Source: Methylophaga sp. (GTDB lineage: Bacteria > Pseudomonadota > Gammaproteobacteria > Nitrosococcales > Methylophagaceae). From it: a DNA stretch of 64,000 bases. The stretch spans positions 124,001 through 188,000 of the forward strand of contig PAJP01000005.1 of NCBI GenBank assembly GCA_002706095.1, in the 5' to 3' direction. Positions within the stretch are counted from its first letter, which is position 1. Each line of letters opens with the position of its first letter. A program made the translations under genes and the position numbers. Under the pieces are notes generated by a model that saw nothing but the letters and a program-made list of their open reading frames with translations, ran no database searches and was not told the DNA's origin. Shown here piece after piece: positions 16,002 through 25,866 of this stretch.

Positions 16002-16406
16002 TTGAAAATTTCTAGCTCATTGCTTTTTTTATGCATGTGCCCTGCTGTATTCGCTGGTAATTTGAACTATCAGTTTAGCGGAGATAGTTTACAAAAATTA
16101 TATGCTGAGCTTCATTATTTACGTGAAGTAGGTATCGAAATTCATCAAAAATACGATGTGAAAAAAAACCCAGATCAGCTTCGCTTTTGTAAGGGTGAGT
16201 ACGGTTTTATTTCTACACGTGCAAAATCCACCATTGGTATTGCAAACCGTTTGACCAGTCCACACAAAGATGAATATATCGCCGCTGGCTGGAAAGCCTA
16301 TGAATGCAGTCAGTGTAGTGGTAATATCGAAGCATGTGATGCAGTGCCTCCAGTACTTGAAACCATAAAAGCAGAATTCAAAGAAAAACAAAACGCGACT
16401 GAATAA
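16002..16406 (+). CDS. Small secreted protein of unknown family, four cysteines in the mature part
   Basis: A 134-residue protein starting at TTG, with GGAG seven bases before it. A signal peptide covers about residues 1-18 (SSLLFLCMCPAVFA-GN). The mature part has cysteines in LRFCKGEYG and in AYECSQCSGNIEACDAVP, the last group containing a CxxC pair. I do not recognise the family. It is followed after 4 bp by a Cys/His-rich secreted protein and then by the copper efflux genes. A periplasmic role in metal handling or redox is therefore possible, but only by association. Confidence 0.65.
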   Translation: MKISSSLLFLCMCPAVFAGNLNYQFSGDSLQKLYAELHYLREVGIEIHQKYDVKKNPDQLRFCKGEYGFISTRAKSTIGIANRLTSPHKDEYIAAGWKAYECSQCSGNIEACDAVPPVLETIKAEFKEKQNATE

Positions 16407-16410
16407 ACTA

Positions 16411-16776
16411 GTGAAAAAAGTAACGACACATTTCCTACTGCTGTGCATGACGCTGATGATGACTTTGTCATCATGGTCAGCGCACGCAGAAAAAGCAGAA
16501 ATGCGTTCAGATATGGCTCACTCTTCATCGCACTCAATTCAATCTTCTGATTCTGACCAACACTGCGCAGAAACGATATCCAAAGATTGCAAGCATTGTA
16601 TGAATATGGGTCACTGCCAATCCAATCATCATAGCTGTTTCAACACGGTAACTCTGCCATCAAAGAGCACTTTATCCACTAATCAGCCTCTGTTAACTCT
16701 ACTCACCGTGAGTCAGATTGAAGCAAAGCCGACAGAGCAACACAACTCCCTGTTCAGGCCCCCTATAAGTTCATAA
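16411..16776 (+). CDS. Small secreted His/Met/Cys-rich protein ahead of the copper efflux operon
   Basis: A 121-residue protein with a GTG start, four bases after the preceding stop. A signal peptide (LLLCMTLMMTLSSWSAHA-EK) is followed by a segment rich in metal-binding side chains: MRSDMAHSSSHS, DQHCAETISKDCKHCMNMGHCQSNHHSC. The composition (Cys, His, Met) suggests copper or silver binding in the periplasm. It somewhat resembles small proteins encoded at the head of Cus/Cop operons. It has no catalytic motif. It probably shares transcription with cusC, which begins 72 bp later. Confidence 0.65.
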   Translation: MKKVTTHFLLLCMTLMMTLSSWSAHAEKAEMRSDMAHSSSHSIQSSDSDQHCAETISKDCKHCMNMGHCQSNHHSCFNTVTLPSKSTLSTNQPLLTLLTVSQIEAKPTEQHNSLFRPPISS

Positions 16777-16848
16777 CTCCCACCCCCTCATTACCATGAG
16801 GCCTTAGCACATCTGTGCTTATATCATTATTAATGATTGGTGAAGCTT

Positions 16849-18177
16849 ATGAATCGATGGAATAGTTCCATTACTGTGTGGCTGGTTTTACTGCCACTAA
16901 TTTCCCTTATACCAGCAGCTTATTCGGATGAAGATACGCCATATAGTATCGAACAGACACAGGCTGTATTGCCCTTAGATATCGCCATCACTTTGGCAGA
17001 GCAGTCCAACCCGGGACTTGCCCAGCGTCAGGCTCAGGCTGAGGCGATGTCTGCCCTTCCCTCACAACTTGGCAGCCTGCCGGATCCAATGATCAGCATG
17101 GGACTGGTTAACTTACCGACAGATAGTCTCAATACCTCGCAAGAAGCTATGACACAATGGCAATTAGGTATTAGTCAGGAGATTCCATTTCCCGGCAAGT
17201 TAGCGCTGAAACAACAAGCGGCCACTGAACGAGCCAGTGCCAGCGCGTTTATGACGACAGAGTATAAACAGCAGCTAATTAAATCTATAACAAGCTACTG
17301 GTGGCAATTGTTTTATCTGGAAAAGACGTTGTCGGTAATTTCCAGCAATAAAACGTTGCTTAAACAATTTATCGATATTGCTGAAACAAAATATCGTGTC
17401 GGACATGGTCTGCAGCAGGATGTACTGCTGTCTCAACTGGAATTATCCAAACTCCTCAACCGTGAGATTGAGTTAAACAGTCAACGTGAACAGTTGGTTA
17501 TCACACTCAATACCTTACTTAGCCGACCTACGCATACGCCCATTCAGCTTCCAGCCTTTCAGAACATCGACACCACACTCCCCGATATTAAACCTATCGC
17601 GGACATTCTCCATCTCGCGAAACAAAACAGGCCGTTTCTACAACAGCAAAAACACCTGATTGCTGCAGCAGCAGAAGATAAAGCCTTAGCTGAAAAAAAC
17701 GTGTTACCTGATTTTAAAGTTTCGGCAGCTTATGGTCACAGACAAGGCAATAATCTGGATGGCTCTGATCGCAGTGACATGCTGTCACTGCAAGTCGGTA
17801 TTAGCGTGCCGTTATTTGCCGATCGAAAACAAAAAATGGCCATTTCACAAAAAAACAGTGAATTAAAACAACAACAGTTCGCCTATCAGGATAGCTGGAA
17901 TCAAGTTCAGGCAGAGATTGCGAATTACATGACGCAATATGAGCAGGCACGTCAGCAATATAGCTTATTAAATACAGGCATCCTGCCTCAGGCCAGACAA
18001 ACCATAGCGTCAATGTTATCGGGGTATCAGGTTAACAAAGTCGACTTTCTCAATCTGGTTCGAGCACAAATCACACTTTATGACTACGAAACACAATTAT
18101 GGCTTAGTGTAAAAACCGCAAAAACGGCATTAGCCAATCTCGAGGCCAGTGTAGGTAAGGACACTTTTTATGAATAA
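16849..18177 (+). CDS. cusC: Outer-membrane efflux channel, TolC/CusC family
   Basis: About 442 residues with a signal peptide (WLVLLPLISLIPAAYS) and the two outer-membrane efflux protein repeats rich in coiled-coil helices (KLLNREIELNSQREQLVITLNTLL; QVQAEIANYMTQYEQARQQYSLL). It forms the exit duct of a three-part heavy-metal pump with the adaptor and RND genes that follow. The ATG at 16849 (MNRWN) is preferred over a TTG at 16837. The next gene starts within this one (8-bp overlap). Confidence 0.85.
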   Translation: MNRWNSSITVWLVLLPLISLIPAAYSDEDTPYSIEQTQAVLPLDIAITLAEQSNPGLAQRQAQAEAMSALPSQLGSLPDPMISMGLVNLPTDSLNTSQEAMTQWQLGISQEIPFPGKLALKQQAATERASASAFMTTEYKQQLIKSITSYWWQLFYLEKTLSVISSNKTLLKQFIDIAETKYRVGHGLQQDVLLSQLELSKLLNREIELNSQREQLVITLNTLLSRPTHTPIQLPAFQNIDTTLPDIKPIADILHLAKQNRPFLQQQKHLIAAAAEDKALAEKNVLPDFKVSAAYGHRQGNNLDGSDRSDMLSLQVGISVPLFADRKQKMAISQKNSELKQQQFAYQDSWNQVQAEIANYMTQYEQARQQYSLLNTGILPQARQTIASMLSGYQVNKVDFLNLVRAQITLYDYETQLWLSVKTAKTALANLEASVGKDTFYE

Positions 18178-19549
18178 AACAACGTCTGTATTTATTAGTT
18201 TAATCAGTGGTTTATTAATCGGTACCGGTGGTTTAATGGCATATCAACACTTGTTCAGCCCACCAGCTGTGAAAGCAGAAGCTACACAGAAACCCGCCAA
18301 ACCATTGTATTACCGTAATCCAATGAACCCGGAAGTCACCTCGCCTGTTCCAGCTAAAGACCACATGGGAATGGACTATATACCGGTTTATGAAGACGAG
18401 GCCTCTGCACCAGTAAAAGCAGGTACGGTTAAAATTGATCCGGTCACCGAACAGAATATTGGTGTTCGTACCGCAACGGCCAAACTTTCCAGCTTATCGC
18501 ACCTTATCCGTACTGTCGGTAAAGTGACCTATGATGAGGAGCGCATATCTAAACTTCATCCCAAAACTGAGGGGTGGGTTGAAAAGCTTTTTGTTGATAA
18601 GACCGGTACTCAAGTCAATAAAAACACGATGTTATTGAGTGTATATTCGCCACAACTGGTCACCAGCTCACAGGAATACTTACTGGCGATTAGCAGTGCA
18701 AAAACGCTGGAAAACAGTCCTTTCGATGATATCCGTCGCAGTGCTGAGCAAATGGTCGTTTCAGCACGGGAACGTCTGGCATTGCTGGATGTGCCAAAGC
18801 ATCAGATTCACGATATGGTGAAAACGGGCAATATACCCAAGGCGCTTCATATCCACTCCCCATTCACAGGGACAGTGATTAATATCGGCGCACGTGAAGG
18901 TCAATATGTCACACCACAAACAGAGTTATATATGCTGGCTGATCTCAGTAAAGTCTGGGTGATCGCACAGGTCTATGAGTCAGATCTGCCCTGGGTCGGT
19001 GAGAACGATACGGTTGAAATGCAATTAACGGCCATTCCAGGAAAAACCTTTAAAGGCACCCTCTCTTATATATATCCCTATGCTGAAGCGGCAACCAGAA
19101 CCATTAAAGTGCGTATGGCATTTGATAATCCGGATTTGCTATTAAAACCGGACATGTTTGCCAATGTCACCATTCATACCAAAAATCAGCCTGAGGCCAT
19201 TACGGTACCGACTGAAGCCATCATTCGCTCAGGTGATAAAGAACAGGTATTTATTATGAGAGCAGCGGGCCAGTTTGAACCGCGTATGGTCACTACCGGA
19301 TTAAGTGCCGATGGCAGGACACAAATCCTAAATGGCGTGAAGGTGGGAGAAGAAGTGGTGACGTCTAGTCAGTTTTTGATTGATTCTGAGTCTAAACTTA
19401 ATGAAACGACTGAGAAAATGCGTGCAATCGACGCCCCCGCTTATGATGAAATGCAAGATCATCAACAAAACATGATCGAACAGGACATGCCAGCACCCAC
19501 ATCATCGTCAATGAACATGCCAGAGATGGAGCATCATCACCATGATTAA
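18170..19549 (+). CDS. cusB: Periplasmic adaptor of a Cu/Ag RND efflux system (CusB)
   Basis: A 459-residue HlyD/CusB-type adaptor with an N-terminal signal anchor. A heavy-metal-binding domain follows at about residues 45-75 (YYRNPMNPEVTSPVPAKDHM, GMDYIPVYE). The membrane-fusion core contains HPKTEGWVEKLFVDKTGTQV and HSPFTGTVINIGAREGQYV. The C-terminal end is Met/His-rich (MNMPEMEHHHH), fitting metal capture and hand-off to the RND pump. It overlaps both neighbours by 8 bp, so the three cus genes are tightly coupled. Confidence 0.88.
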   Translation: MNKTTSVFISLISGLLIGTGGLMAYQHLFSPPAVKAEATQKPAKPLYYRNPMNPEVTSPVPAKDHMGMDYIPVYEDEASAPVKAGTVKIDPVTEQNIGVRTATAKLSSLSHLIRTVGKVTYDEERISKLHPKTEGWVEKLFVDKTGTQVNKNTMLLSVYSPQLVTSSQEYLLAISSAKTLENSPFDDIRRSAEQMVVSARERLALLDVPKHQIHDMVKTGNIPKALHIHSPFTGTVINIGAREGQYVTPQTELYMLADLSKVWVIAQVYESDLPWVGENDTVEMQLTAIPGKTFKGTLSYIYPYAEAATRTIKVRMAFDNPDLLLKPDMFANVTIHTKNQPEAITVPTEAIIRSGDKEQVFIMRAAGQFEPRMVTTGLSADGRTQILNGVKVGEEVVTSSQFLIDSESKLNETTEKMRAIDAPAYDEMQDHQQNMIEQDMPAPTSSSMNMPEMEHHHHD

Positions 19550-22500
19550 ATCCATCATCGATCTGGCATTACGTGAAAAGCTACTGGTTTTACTGGCAGC
19601 AGGTTTTTTGGTCGCCTCCGGTGTCTGGAGTCTGAAAAATGTCTCTTTGGACGCCATTCCAGACCTATCTGATGTTCAGGTGATTGTCTTTACACAATAT
19701 CCGGGACAAGCACCACAAGTCGTTGAAGATCAAGTGACCTATCCTTTAACGACCGCCATGTTAGCTGTGCCTAAAGCCAAGTCTGTACGGGGCTATTCCT
19801 TTTTTGGTCTCTCATTTGTTTACATTATTTTTGAAGACAATACTGATATGTATTGGGCCCGGTCACGGGTACTGGAATACCTGAATTATGTCAGTAACCG
19901 TCTCCCAGAAAACGTATCGCCAAGCCTCGGACCTGACGCTACCGGTGTTGGCTGGGTATATGAATATGCCTTAGTTGATAAAAGCGGTCGTCATGATTTA
20001 GCACAATTACGCTCCATACAGGACTGGTATTTACGTTATCCGCTGCAAACCGTAGATGGTGTGGCTGAAGTGGCTTCGATTGGTGGTTATGTCAAACAAT
20101 ATCAAATCGAAGTGGATCCCAATGCCCTGCTCAATTACCACATTCCATTATCCAAAGTGAAAACAGCCATTCAGCGTTCGAATAGTGATGTTGGCGGTAA
20201 GCTAATTGAAATGGCAGAAACCGAATACATGGTGCGTGGATTGGGTTACATCCAGTCACTTGATGATATTCGCTCAATTTCCGTCAGTGTGACTGAAGAT
20301 GGCACGCCAATTCGTCTGGCAGATATCGCTAATATTCACTACGGCCCTGATTTACGCCGCGGACTCGCTGAGCTGAACGGCGAAGGTGAAGTTGCAGGCG
20401 GTATCGTCGTTATGCGTTATGGTGAAAATGCACTGAGTACCATTAATAACGTAAAAGTAAAACTTAAAGAACTGGAAAAAAGCCTGCCAGCTGGTGTGGA
20501 AATACAGCCCGTCTATGACCGCAGTGATCTGATTCATCGTGGTGTGAATAATCTTAAATACAAGCTGCTGGAAGAATCGCTTATTGTCAGCTTCATTTGT
20601 ATTATTTTCTTATTCCATGCCCGTTCTGCACTGGTAGCAATTGTTACTTTACCCATTGGTATATTGATGGCATTTATCGTAATGCACTGGCAAGGGATTA
20701 ATGCCAATATTATGTCGCTTGGCGGCATAGCTATTGCGATAGGTGCGATGATTGATGGTGCCATTGTGATGATTGAAAATGCACATAAACACTTGGAAAA
20801 AGCCGCAACTGAATTAGGCAGAAAGCTCTCTTCATCTGAACACTGGCAAGCGATAGCAACTGCCTCTAAAGAAGTGGGACCGGCTTTATTTTTCTCGCTT
20901 ATGATTATCACCGTGTCTTTTCTGCCGGTATTCACACTCCAGGCTCAGGAAGGCCGCTTATTCAGTCCCTTAGCATTCACCAAAACGTATGCCATGGCTG
21001 CGGCAGCTATTCTGGCAATAAGTTTAGTACCTGTTTTAATGGGATTACTGATTCGCGGCAATATTCTTGCTGAAGCCAAAAACCCGTTGAATCGTTTATT
21101 GCACGGCATTCATCGGCCTATTCTGAAATTTTGTATTCATTATCGTTTTCCCGTATTGCTCATCACCATATTGCTGTTAGCTGTCAGTATCATTCCCATA
21201 CAGCGAACAGGCAGTGAGTTTATGCCACCGCTCGATGAGGGTGATATTTTGTATATGCCGACTACCTACCCCGGCCTGTCCATCTCTAAAGCTCGGGAGT
21301 TAGTGCAGCAAACAGATAAGATTCTCCATACCTTTCCCGAAGTGGCTTCGGTGTTTGGTAAAGCTGGTCGCGCTGAAACAGCCACAGATCCGGCTCCGTT
21401 ATCCATGTTCGAAACGACTATTCGTTTAAAACCGCGAGAGCAATGGCCAGACCCTAGTAAAACCACACGGCAACTGATGAATGAAATGGATGAAGCCATT
21501 CAGTTTCCAGGTCTGACCAATAGCTGGACAATGCCCATTAAAACAAGGCTGGATATGTTATCGACAGGCATCAAAACACCGGTCGGTGTAAAAATCAGTG
21601 GTCCCAGCTTAACCGAACTCAATACGTTAACGGCGCAAGTTGAACAACTGCTCAACACACTCCCTGAAACCTTGTCTGCATTTGGTGACAAAGCGACAGG
21701 TGGGTATTTTGTTGATATCAATATCAACAGAGATGAAATTGCGCGTTATGGTTTACATATTGGTGATGTTCAAGATGTCATTCAGACAGCCATTGGTGGT
21801 ATGAATGTCACCTATACGGTTGAAGGCCTGGAGCGATATCCCGTCAATTTGCGTTATCCACGGGATATGCGTGATAACTTAAATGAGCTTAAGCGCACCC
21901 TGATATCAGCACCAACCGGCGCCCAGATTCCATTATCACAACTGGCCGATTTAAGTCTGAAACGGGGTGCCCCAGTCATCAAGACAGAAAACTCACGGCC
22001 CAATGCCTGGGTCTATATTGATATAAAATCCGATGATATCGGCGGCTATGTAGAGAAAGCACGTCAATTGATTGATGAAAAGGTATCGCTGCCACCGGGT
22101 TATACCCTCAGTTGGTCAGGGCAGTTTGAGTATATGCAACGTGCCGCAGAGCGACTTAAGCTGGTGATTCCTCTGACACTGTTACTTATCTTTTTATTGT
22201 TATACCTCAACTTCCGTAATATTCGGTCACCGCTTATTGTGATGCTGTCGATCCCGTTTGCCAGCATTGGCGGTTTATGGTTGCTGTATTGGCTTGGATT
22301 TAACTTCTCTGTTGCCGTTGCTGTCGGTTTTATTGCACTAGCTGGCGTTGCCGCTGAGATTGGTGTGTTAGTTCTAACCTTTATCGATCAGAAGATAGAT
22401 GAAGTCAGGAAACAGAACCCACAACAAAAACTCACCAAAGAGGCTATCTGGCAAGCTGTGTTTTCAGGCAGTGCAGAAAGAGTCCGTCCAGTTGCCATGA

Positions 22501-22682
22501 CCGCTATCGCCATTACCGCTGGCCTGCTGCCCATTTTATGGAGTCATGGTACCGGCAGTGATGTGATGCAGCGCATTGCTGCGCCTATGGTAGGCGGAAT
22601 GATTTCCGTTACCGTATTAGCGCTGTTTGTTTTACCGTTAATTTATGGTCTGGTTTTACAGTTTATTGAGCGTCGAAAATAG
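19542..22682 (+). CDS. cusA: Cu(I)/Ag(I) RND efflux pump (CusA)
   Basis: A 1046-residue inner-membrane RND transporter, the usual length for heavy-metal efflux (HME) pumps. The opening LALREKLLVLLAAG, the DAIPDLSDVQVIV segment and the GAMIDGAIVMIENAHKHLE transmembrane-4 region mark the HME subfamily. The methionines in SWTMPIKTRLDMLSTGIKTPVG match the region that binds copper in E. coli CusA. It exports Cu(I) or Ag(I) through CusB and CusC using the proton gradient. A MerR-family regulator gene converges on its end with a 20-bp gap. Confidence 0.9.
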   Translation: MIKSIIDLALREKLLVLLAAGFLVASGVWSLKNVSLDAIPDLSDVQVIVFTQYPGQAPQVVEDQVTYPLTTAMLAVPKAKSVRGYSFFGLSFVYIIFEDNTDMYWARSRVLEYLNYVSNRLPENVSPSLGPDATGVGWVYEYALVDKSGRHDLAQLRSIQDWYLRYPLQTVDGVAEVASIGGYVKQYQIEVDPNALLNYHIPLSKVKTAIQRSNSDVGGKLIEMAETEYMVRGLGYIQSLDDIRSISVSVTEDGTPIRLADIANIHYGPDLRRGLAELNGEGEVAGGIVVMRYGENALSTINNVKVKLKELEKSLPAGVEIQPVYDRSDLIHRGVNNLKYKLLEESLIVSFICIIFLFHARSALVAIVTLPIGILMAFIVMHWQGINANIMSLGGIAIAIGAMIDGAIVMIENAHKHLEKAATELGRKLSSSEHWQAIATASKEVGPALFFSLMIITVSFLPVFTLQAQEGRLFSPLAFTKTYAMAAAAILAISLVPVLMGLLIRGNILAEAKNPLNRLLHGIHRPILKFCIHYRFPVLLITILLLAVSIIPIQRTGSEFMPPLDEGDILYMPTTYPGLSISKARELVQQTDKILHTFPEVASVFGKAGRAETATDPAPLSMFETTIRLKPREQWPDPSKTTRQLMNEMDEAIQFPGLTNSWTMPIKTRLDMLSTGIKTPVGVKISGPSLTELNTLTAQVEQLLNTLPETLSAFGDKATGGYFVDININRDEIARYGLHIGDVQDVIQTAIGGMNVTYTVEGLERYPVNLRYPRDMRDNLNELKRTLISAPTGAQIPLSQLADLSLKRGAPVIKTENSRPNAWVYIDIKSDDIGGYVEKARQLIDEKVSLPPGYTLSWSGQFEYMQRAAERLKLVIPLTLLLIFLLLYLNFRNIRSPLIVMLSIPFASIGGLWLLYWLGFNFSVAVAVGFIALAGVAAEIGVLVLTFIDQKIDEVRKQNPQQKLTKEAIWQAVFSGSAERVRPVAMTAIAITAGLLPILWSHGTGSDVMQRIAAPMVGGMISVTVLALFVLPLIYGLVLQFIERRK

Positions 22683-22702
22683 ATGTGTAATGCAAACATA
22701 AA

Positions 22703-23098
22703 TCAGACATTAAATGCCGCCAGTATTGCACAGGGTTTGCTTTCTCCGCCTACAGCGCAGTTACCAGCTAAACGTTTGAGGCTATCACGAGCTTGCTGCA
22801 TGTCGGCTATTTTGGCGTCCAGCTCTTGTAAACGTCGCATGGCTAGTTGATATGCGCGGTGATGATCTTGTGTCGAATCAAGCCCTATGAGCTCTTTAAT
22901 TTCACGTAAAGTAAAGCCTGCTTCCTGTGCTTTACGTATGAATTTGAGACGGCGCAAATCATGCTGCCCATATCGACGAATACCACCAGCGCTATCAGGC
23001 GTATCAAGTAACCCTTTGCGTTGATAATAACGGACGGTTTCCACCGTCACATTGACTTGTTTGGCGAACTGGCCGATGGTCCAACTGTCTTTTTTCAT
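22703..23098 (-). CDS. MerR-family metal-responsive regulator
   Basis: A 131-residue regulator with an N-terminal winged helix ([25 protein letters not shown]) and a dimerisation helix. The C-terminal metal loop carries two cysteines ([14 protein letters not shown], nine positions apart). The cysteine that MerR and ZntR have at the start of the long helix is replaced here (GLDSTQDHH), as in CueR-type sensors of monovalent metals. The loop spacing is closer to MerR/ZntR. Context (copA divergent, cusCBA convergent) argues for copper or silver. It shares a 20-bp-spacer promoter region with copA. Confidence 0.82.
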   Translation of the reverse strand: MKKDSWTIGQFAKQVNVTVETVRYYQRKGLLDTPDSAGGIRRYGQHDLRRLKFIRKAQEAGFTLREIKELIGLDSTQDHHRAYQLAMRRLQELDAKIADMQQARDSLKRLAGNCAVGGESKPCAILAAFNV

Positions 23099-23105
23099 AA
23101 GGATA

Positions 23106-23137
23106 TTGACTCTGTACTATGGTACGTACTTTATAGT
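23106..23137 (+). promoter_or_regulatory. MerR-type promoter/operator driving copA
   Basis: TTGACT (23106-23111) and TATAGT (23132-23137) are separated by 20 bp, longer than the usual 17 bp. An imperfect dyad centred on GTACTATGGTAC fills 23109-23130. An overlong spacer holding a dyad is the hallmark of promoters activated by MerR-family proteins through DNA untwisting. The regulator gene starts just upstream on the other strand. Confidence 0.75.
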
Positions 23138-23233
23138 CTAACCAAGCTCATAAGTTTAATCATCACCATTACTGTCAATTGGGTAGAAAACAGCAATACC
23201 CTATTGATAAAACAATTATTTCAGGAGAAGACA

Positions 23234-25690
23234 ATGGCGACTGATCCCGTATGTGGTATGCAGGTTGATGAAACCTCTGCAAAATACCAAACCAGCTATA
23301 AGCATAAAAATTATGCCTTTTGCTCTCAACACTGCTTAAATAATTTTAAGGCGGATCCCGAGTTTTATCTTAATAAGCCTGAAACAGAGTATGCAAAAAG
23401 CTGTTGCAGCGGCAAACATGATCATCAGCCTAGTTCAGATAAACACCAGCATACTCATGCCGATGCCAAAGGCGACTATATTTGCCCCATGTGTGAGGGT
23501 GTTCGAAACGATGGGCCTGGCAGTTGCCCGAAATGTGGTATGGCATTAGAACCTGAAAACCCCGTTTCAACTAACCAGAAAACCGAGTACACCTGCCCAA
23601 TGCACCCGGAAATCATACAGGATGAACCTGGTGACTGTCCGATTTGCGGTATGGCGTTGGAAGCTACCACCGTTGAAGTCGAGCCGGATAACAGCGAATA
23701 CAAAGACATGTTAAAACGCTTCATTATTGGTGGGCTATTAGCATTACCTGTGTTTTTAATTGCCATGTTACTGGAAATGGCCCCATCATTTTTTCCAGTA
23801 AATACCAGTATCCAACAATGGCACTGGGCTGAGTTTATACTCGCTACACCTGTTGTGTTCTGGGCTGGCTGGCCATTTCTGGTGCGTGCTGTGCAATCAG
23901 TAAAAACTGGCCACTTAAATATGTTCACCCTGATCGGACTTGGCGTGAGTGTCGCCTGGACATACAGCATCATTGCATTGCTCTTTCCTGGCGTATTTCC
24001 AGCAAGCATACAACACGACGGTGTGGTAGCCGTTTACTTTGAGGCTGCCGCCGTCATCACGGTGTTGGTATTATTGGGTCAAGTATTAGAATTGCGGGCT
24101 CGCAGCCAAACCAATACTGCCATCAAACTATTAATGGATTTGGCGCCAAAAACAGCACGAAAAGTCACCGACTGTGGCCATGAAAAAGATATCCCACTGG
24201 ATCAAGTCAAAGTGGGTGACAAATTACGGATTCGTCCTGGTGAGAAAATTCCTGTTGATGGCTTGGTCATCGAAGGCGAAAGTCACATTGATGAATCCAT
24301 GGTCACAGGCGAAGCCATGCCGGTGAATAAAAAAGTCGATGACAAACTGGTTGGTGGCACAGTCAACGGCACTGGCAGTCTATTAATGCAGGCTGAAAAA
24401 ATTGGCAGTGACACCCTACTCTCACAAATCGTGAAAATGGTAGCTGAAGCACAACGTTCCCGGGCACCAATACAAAAACTGGTCGATAAAGTCGCCGCTT
24501 ATTTTGTACCGACCGTGATTGCGGTGGCCGTTATTACGTTTATTGTCTGGTTTGTAGTCGGTCCCGATCCAAAACTGGCACATGCTTTAATCAATGCCGT
24601 GGCAGTGTTAATCATTGCCTGCCCTTGTGCTCTAGGTTTGGCGACGCCGATGTCAATTATGGTGGGCACCGGCCGTGGTGCAGCTCATGGTGTGTTGATT
24701 AAAAATGCTGAAGCCTTAGAGAGTATGGAAAAAATCGACACGCTGGTTGTTGATAAAACTGGCACCTTAACTCAGGGTAAACCTCAACTGTCTGCCATTG
24801 AAGCCGTTGATGGCTTTGAAAAAAATGCTTTATTGCAGTGGGCTGCCAGCCTGGAGCAACATAGCGAACATCCGCTGGCAACCGCATTAATTGCGGCAGC
24901 AAAAAAACAAAATCTCTCACTTGCTGAAGCCAAACAGTTTCAGTCACATACCGGTCAGGGAATCAGTGGCAGCGTTGATGGGAAATCTATTTTGTTTGGC
25001 AATAAAGCCTTGATGCAAGCCAATAAGGTTGATGTCAGTGGGCTTGAATCACGAGCAGAAGCACTACGTCAGCAAGGTGACAGCGTGATGTTACTGGCTG
25101 TAGACGGTCAAGCAGCTGGACTAGTTGCCGTCGCAGATCCGATTAAAGACACCACCAAAGCCGCTATTGATGCCTTGCATAAAGAAGGTATCCGTATTGT
25201 GATGCTGACCGGTGACAATCATGTCACAGCCAATGCTGTGGCAAAACAGCTGAACATTGATGAAGTGCATGCCGATGTGCAACCGGAACAGAAAAATCAG
25301 CACATTAAAGATTTGCAAAGTCAGGGACGTATTGTCGCGATGGCTGGTGATGGCATTAACGACGCCCCTGCTCTTGCTCAGGCAAACATTGGTATTGCAA
25401 TGGGCACAGGCACCGATGTTGCTGTTGAAAGCGCTGGCATGACTCTAGTGAAAGGTGATTTAAGGGGTATTTATCAGGCGCTCAAACTGAGTCGGGCCAC
25501 CATGAAAAATATCCGCCAAAACCTATTCTTTGCTTTTGTCTATAACTCACTGGGGGTGCCTGTGGCCGCCGGGATTTTATATCCATTTTTTGGATTATTG
25601 CTTTCGCCTATGGTCGCAGCCGCCGCGATGAGTCTCAGCTCAGTATCCGTTATTGGCAATGCTTTACGCTTACGCCGGTTAAAGTTATAA
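23234..25690 (+). CDS. copA: P1B-type Cu(I)/Ag(I)-exporting ATPase with YHS and two heavy-metal-binding domains
   Basis: An 818-residue pump. The N-terminal part is a YHS domain (about residues 1-47, DPVCGMQV) and a His-rich linker ([16 protein letters not shown]). Two heavy-metal-binding repeats follow ([22 protein letters not shown] and [22 protein letters not shown]). The core has the CPC metal site (C463-P-C465) and the phosphorylated aspartate D507 in DKTGTLT, then TGDN and GDGINDAP. It exports copper or silver from the cytoplasm. The start at 23234 has AGGAGAAG before it; a longer frame from 23021 runs through the regulator gene and is not real. Usual HMA ferredoxin-like domains are replaced by the YHS/HMBD arrangement. 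Confidence 0.9.
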   Translation: MATDPVCGMQVDETSAKYQTSYKHKNYAFCSQHCLNNFKADPEFYLNKPETEYAKSCCSGKHDHQPSSDKHQHTHADAKGDYICPMCEGVRNDGPGSCPKCGMALEPENPVSTNQKTEYTCPMHPEIIQDEPGDCPICGMALEATTVEVEPDNSEYKDMLKRFIIGGLLALPVFLIAMLLEMAPSFFPVNTSIQQWHWAEFILATPVVFWAGWPFLVRAVQSVKTGHLNMFTLIGLGVSVAWTYSIIALLFPGVFPASIQHDGVVAVYFEAAAVITVLVLLGQVLELRARSQTNTAIKLLMDLAPKTARKVTDCGHEKDIPLDQVKVGDKLRIRPGEKIPVDGLVIEGESHIDESMVTGEAMPVNKKVDDKLVGGTVNGTGSLLMQAEKIGSDTLLSQIVKMVAEAQRSRAPIQKLVDKVAAYFVPTVIAVAVITFIVWFVVGPDPKLAHALINAVAVLIIACPCALGLATPMSIMVGTGRGAAHGVLIKNAEALESMEKIDTLVVDKTGTLTQGKPQLSAIEAVDGFEKNALLQWAASLEQHSEHPLATALIAAAKKQNLSLAEAKQFQSHTGQGISGSVDGKSILFGNKALMQANKVDVSGLESRAEALRQQGDSVMLLAVDGQAAGLVAVADPIKDTTKAAIDALHKEGIRIVMLTGDNHVTANAVAKQLNIDEVHADVQPEQKNQHIKDLQSQGRIVAMAGDGINDAPALAQANIGIAMGTGTDVAVESAGMTLVKGDLRGIYQALKLSRATMKNIRQNLFFAFVYNSLGVPVAAGILYPFFGLLLSPMVAAAAMSLSSVSVIGNALRLRRLKL

Positions 25691-25721
25691 GCTTTTCAGA
25701 AGCTTAAACTTGTTCTTCTCT

Positions 25722-25755
25722 AAAGCAGAGTCATGGTCTTGTGGCTCTGCTTTTT
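25722..25755 (+). terminator. Terminator after copA
   Basis: AAAGCAGAG pairs with CTCTGCTTT (9 bp) across a 14-base loop and ends in a T-rich run. It lies about 30 bases after the stop codon. Confidence 0.75.
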
Positions 25756-25866
25756 ATATCTCATGTGACCAATTACCTCTCATCATGCGTACTCATGTTA
25801 ATCTCTGCCATGTAGACAAGCTTAACCACAATAAAATGGTATAACTCAGCGCTTATGGAGAGAATT

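Noticed and set aside
15895..16002. Longer Ogt protein starting at 16002
   Set aside because: The extra 36 residues do not resemble the family and a strong AGGGAGGA site precedes the ATG at 15894.
23021..23233. 71-residue N-terminal extension of the copper ATPase
   Set aside because: It would read through the divergent MerR gene and its operator. The ATG at 23234 has a ribosome site and starts a proper YHS domain.
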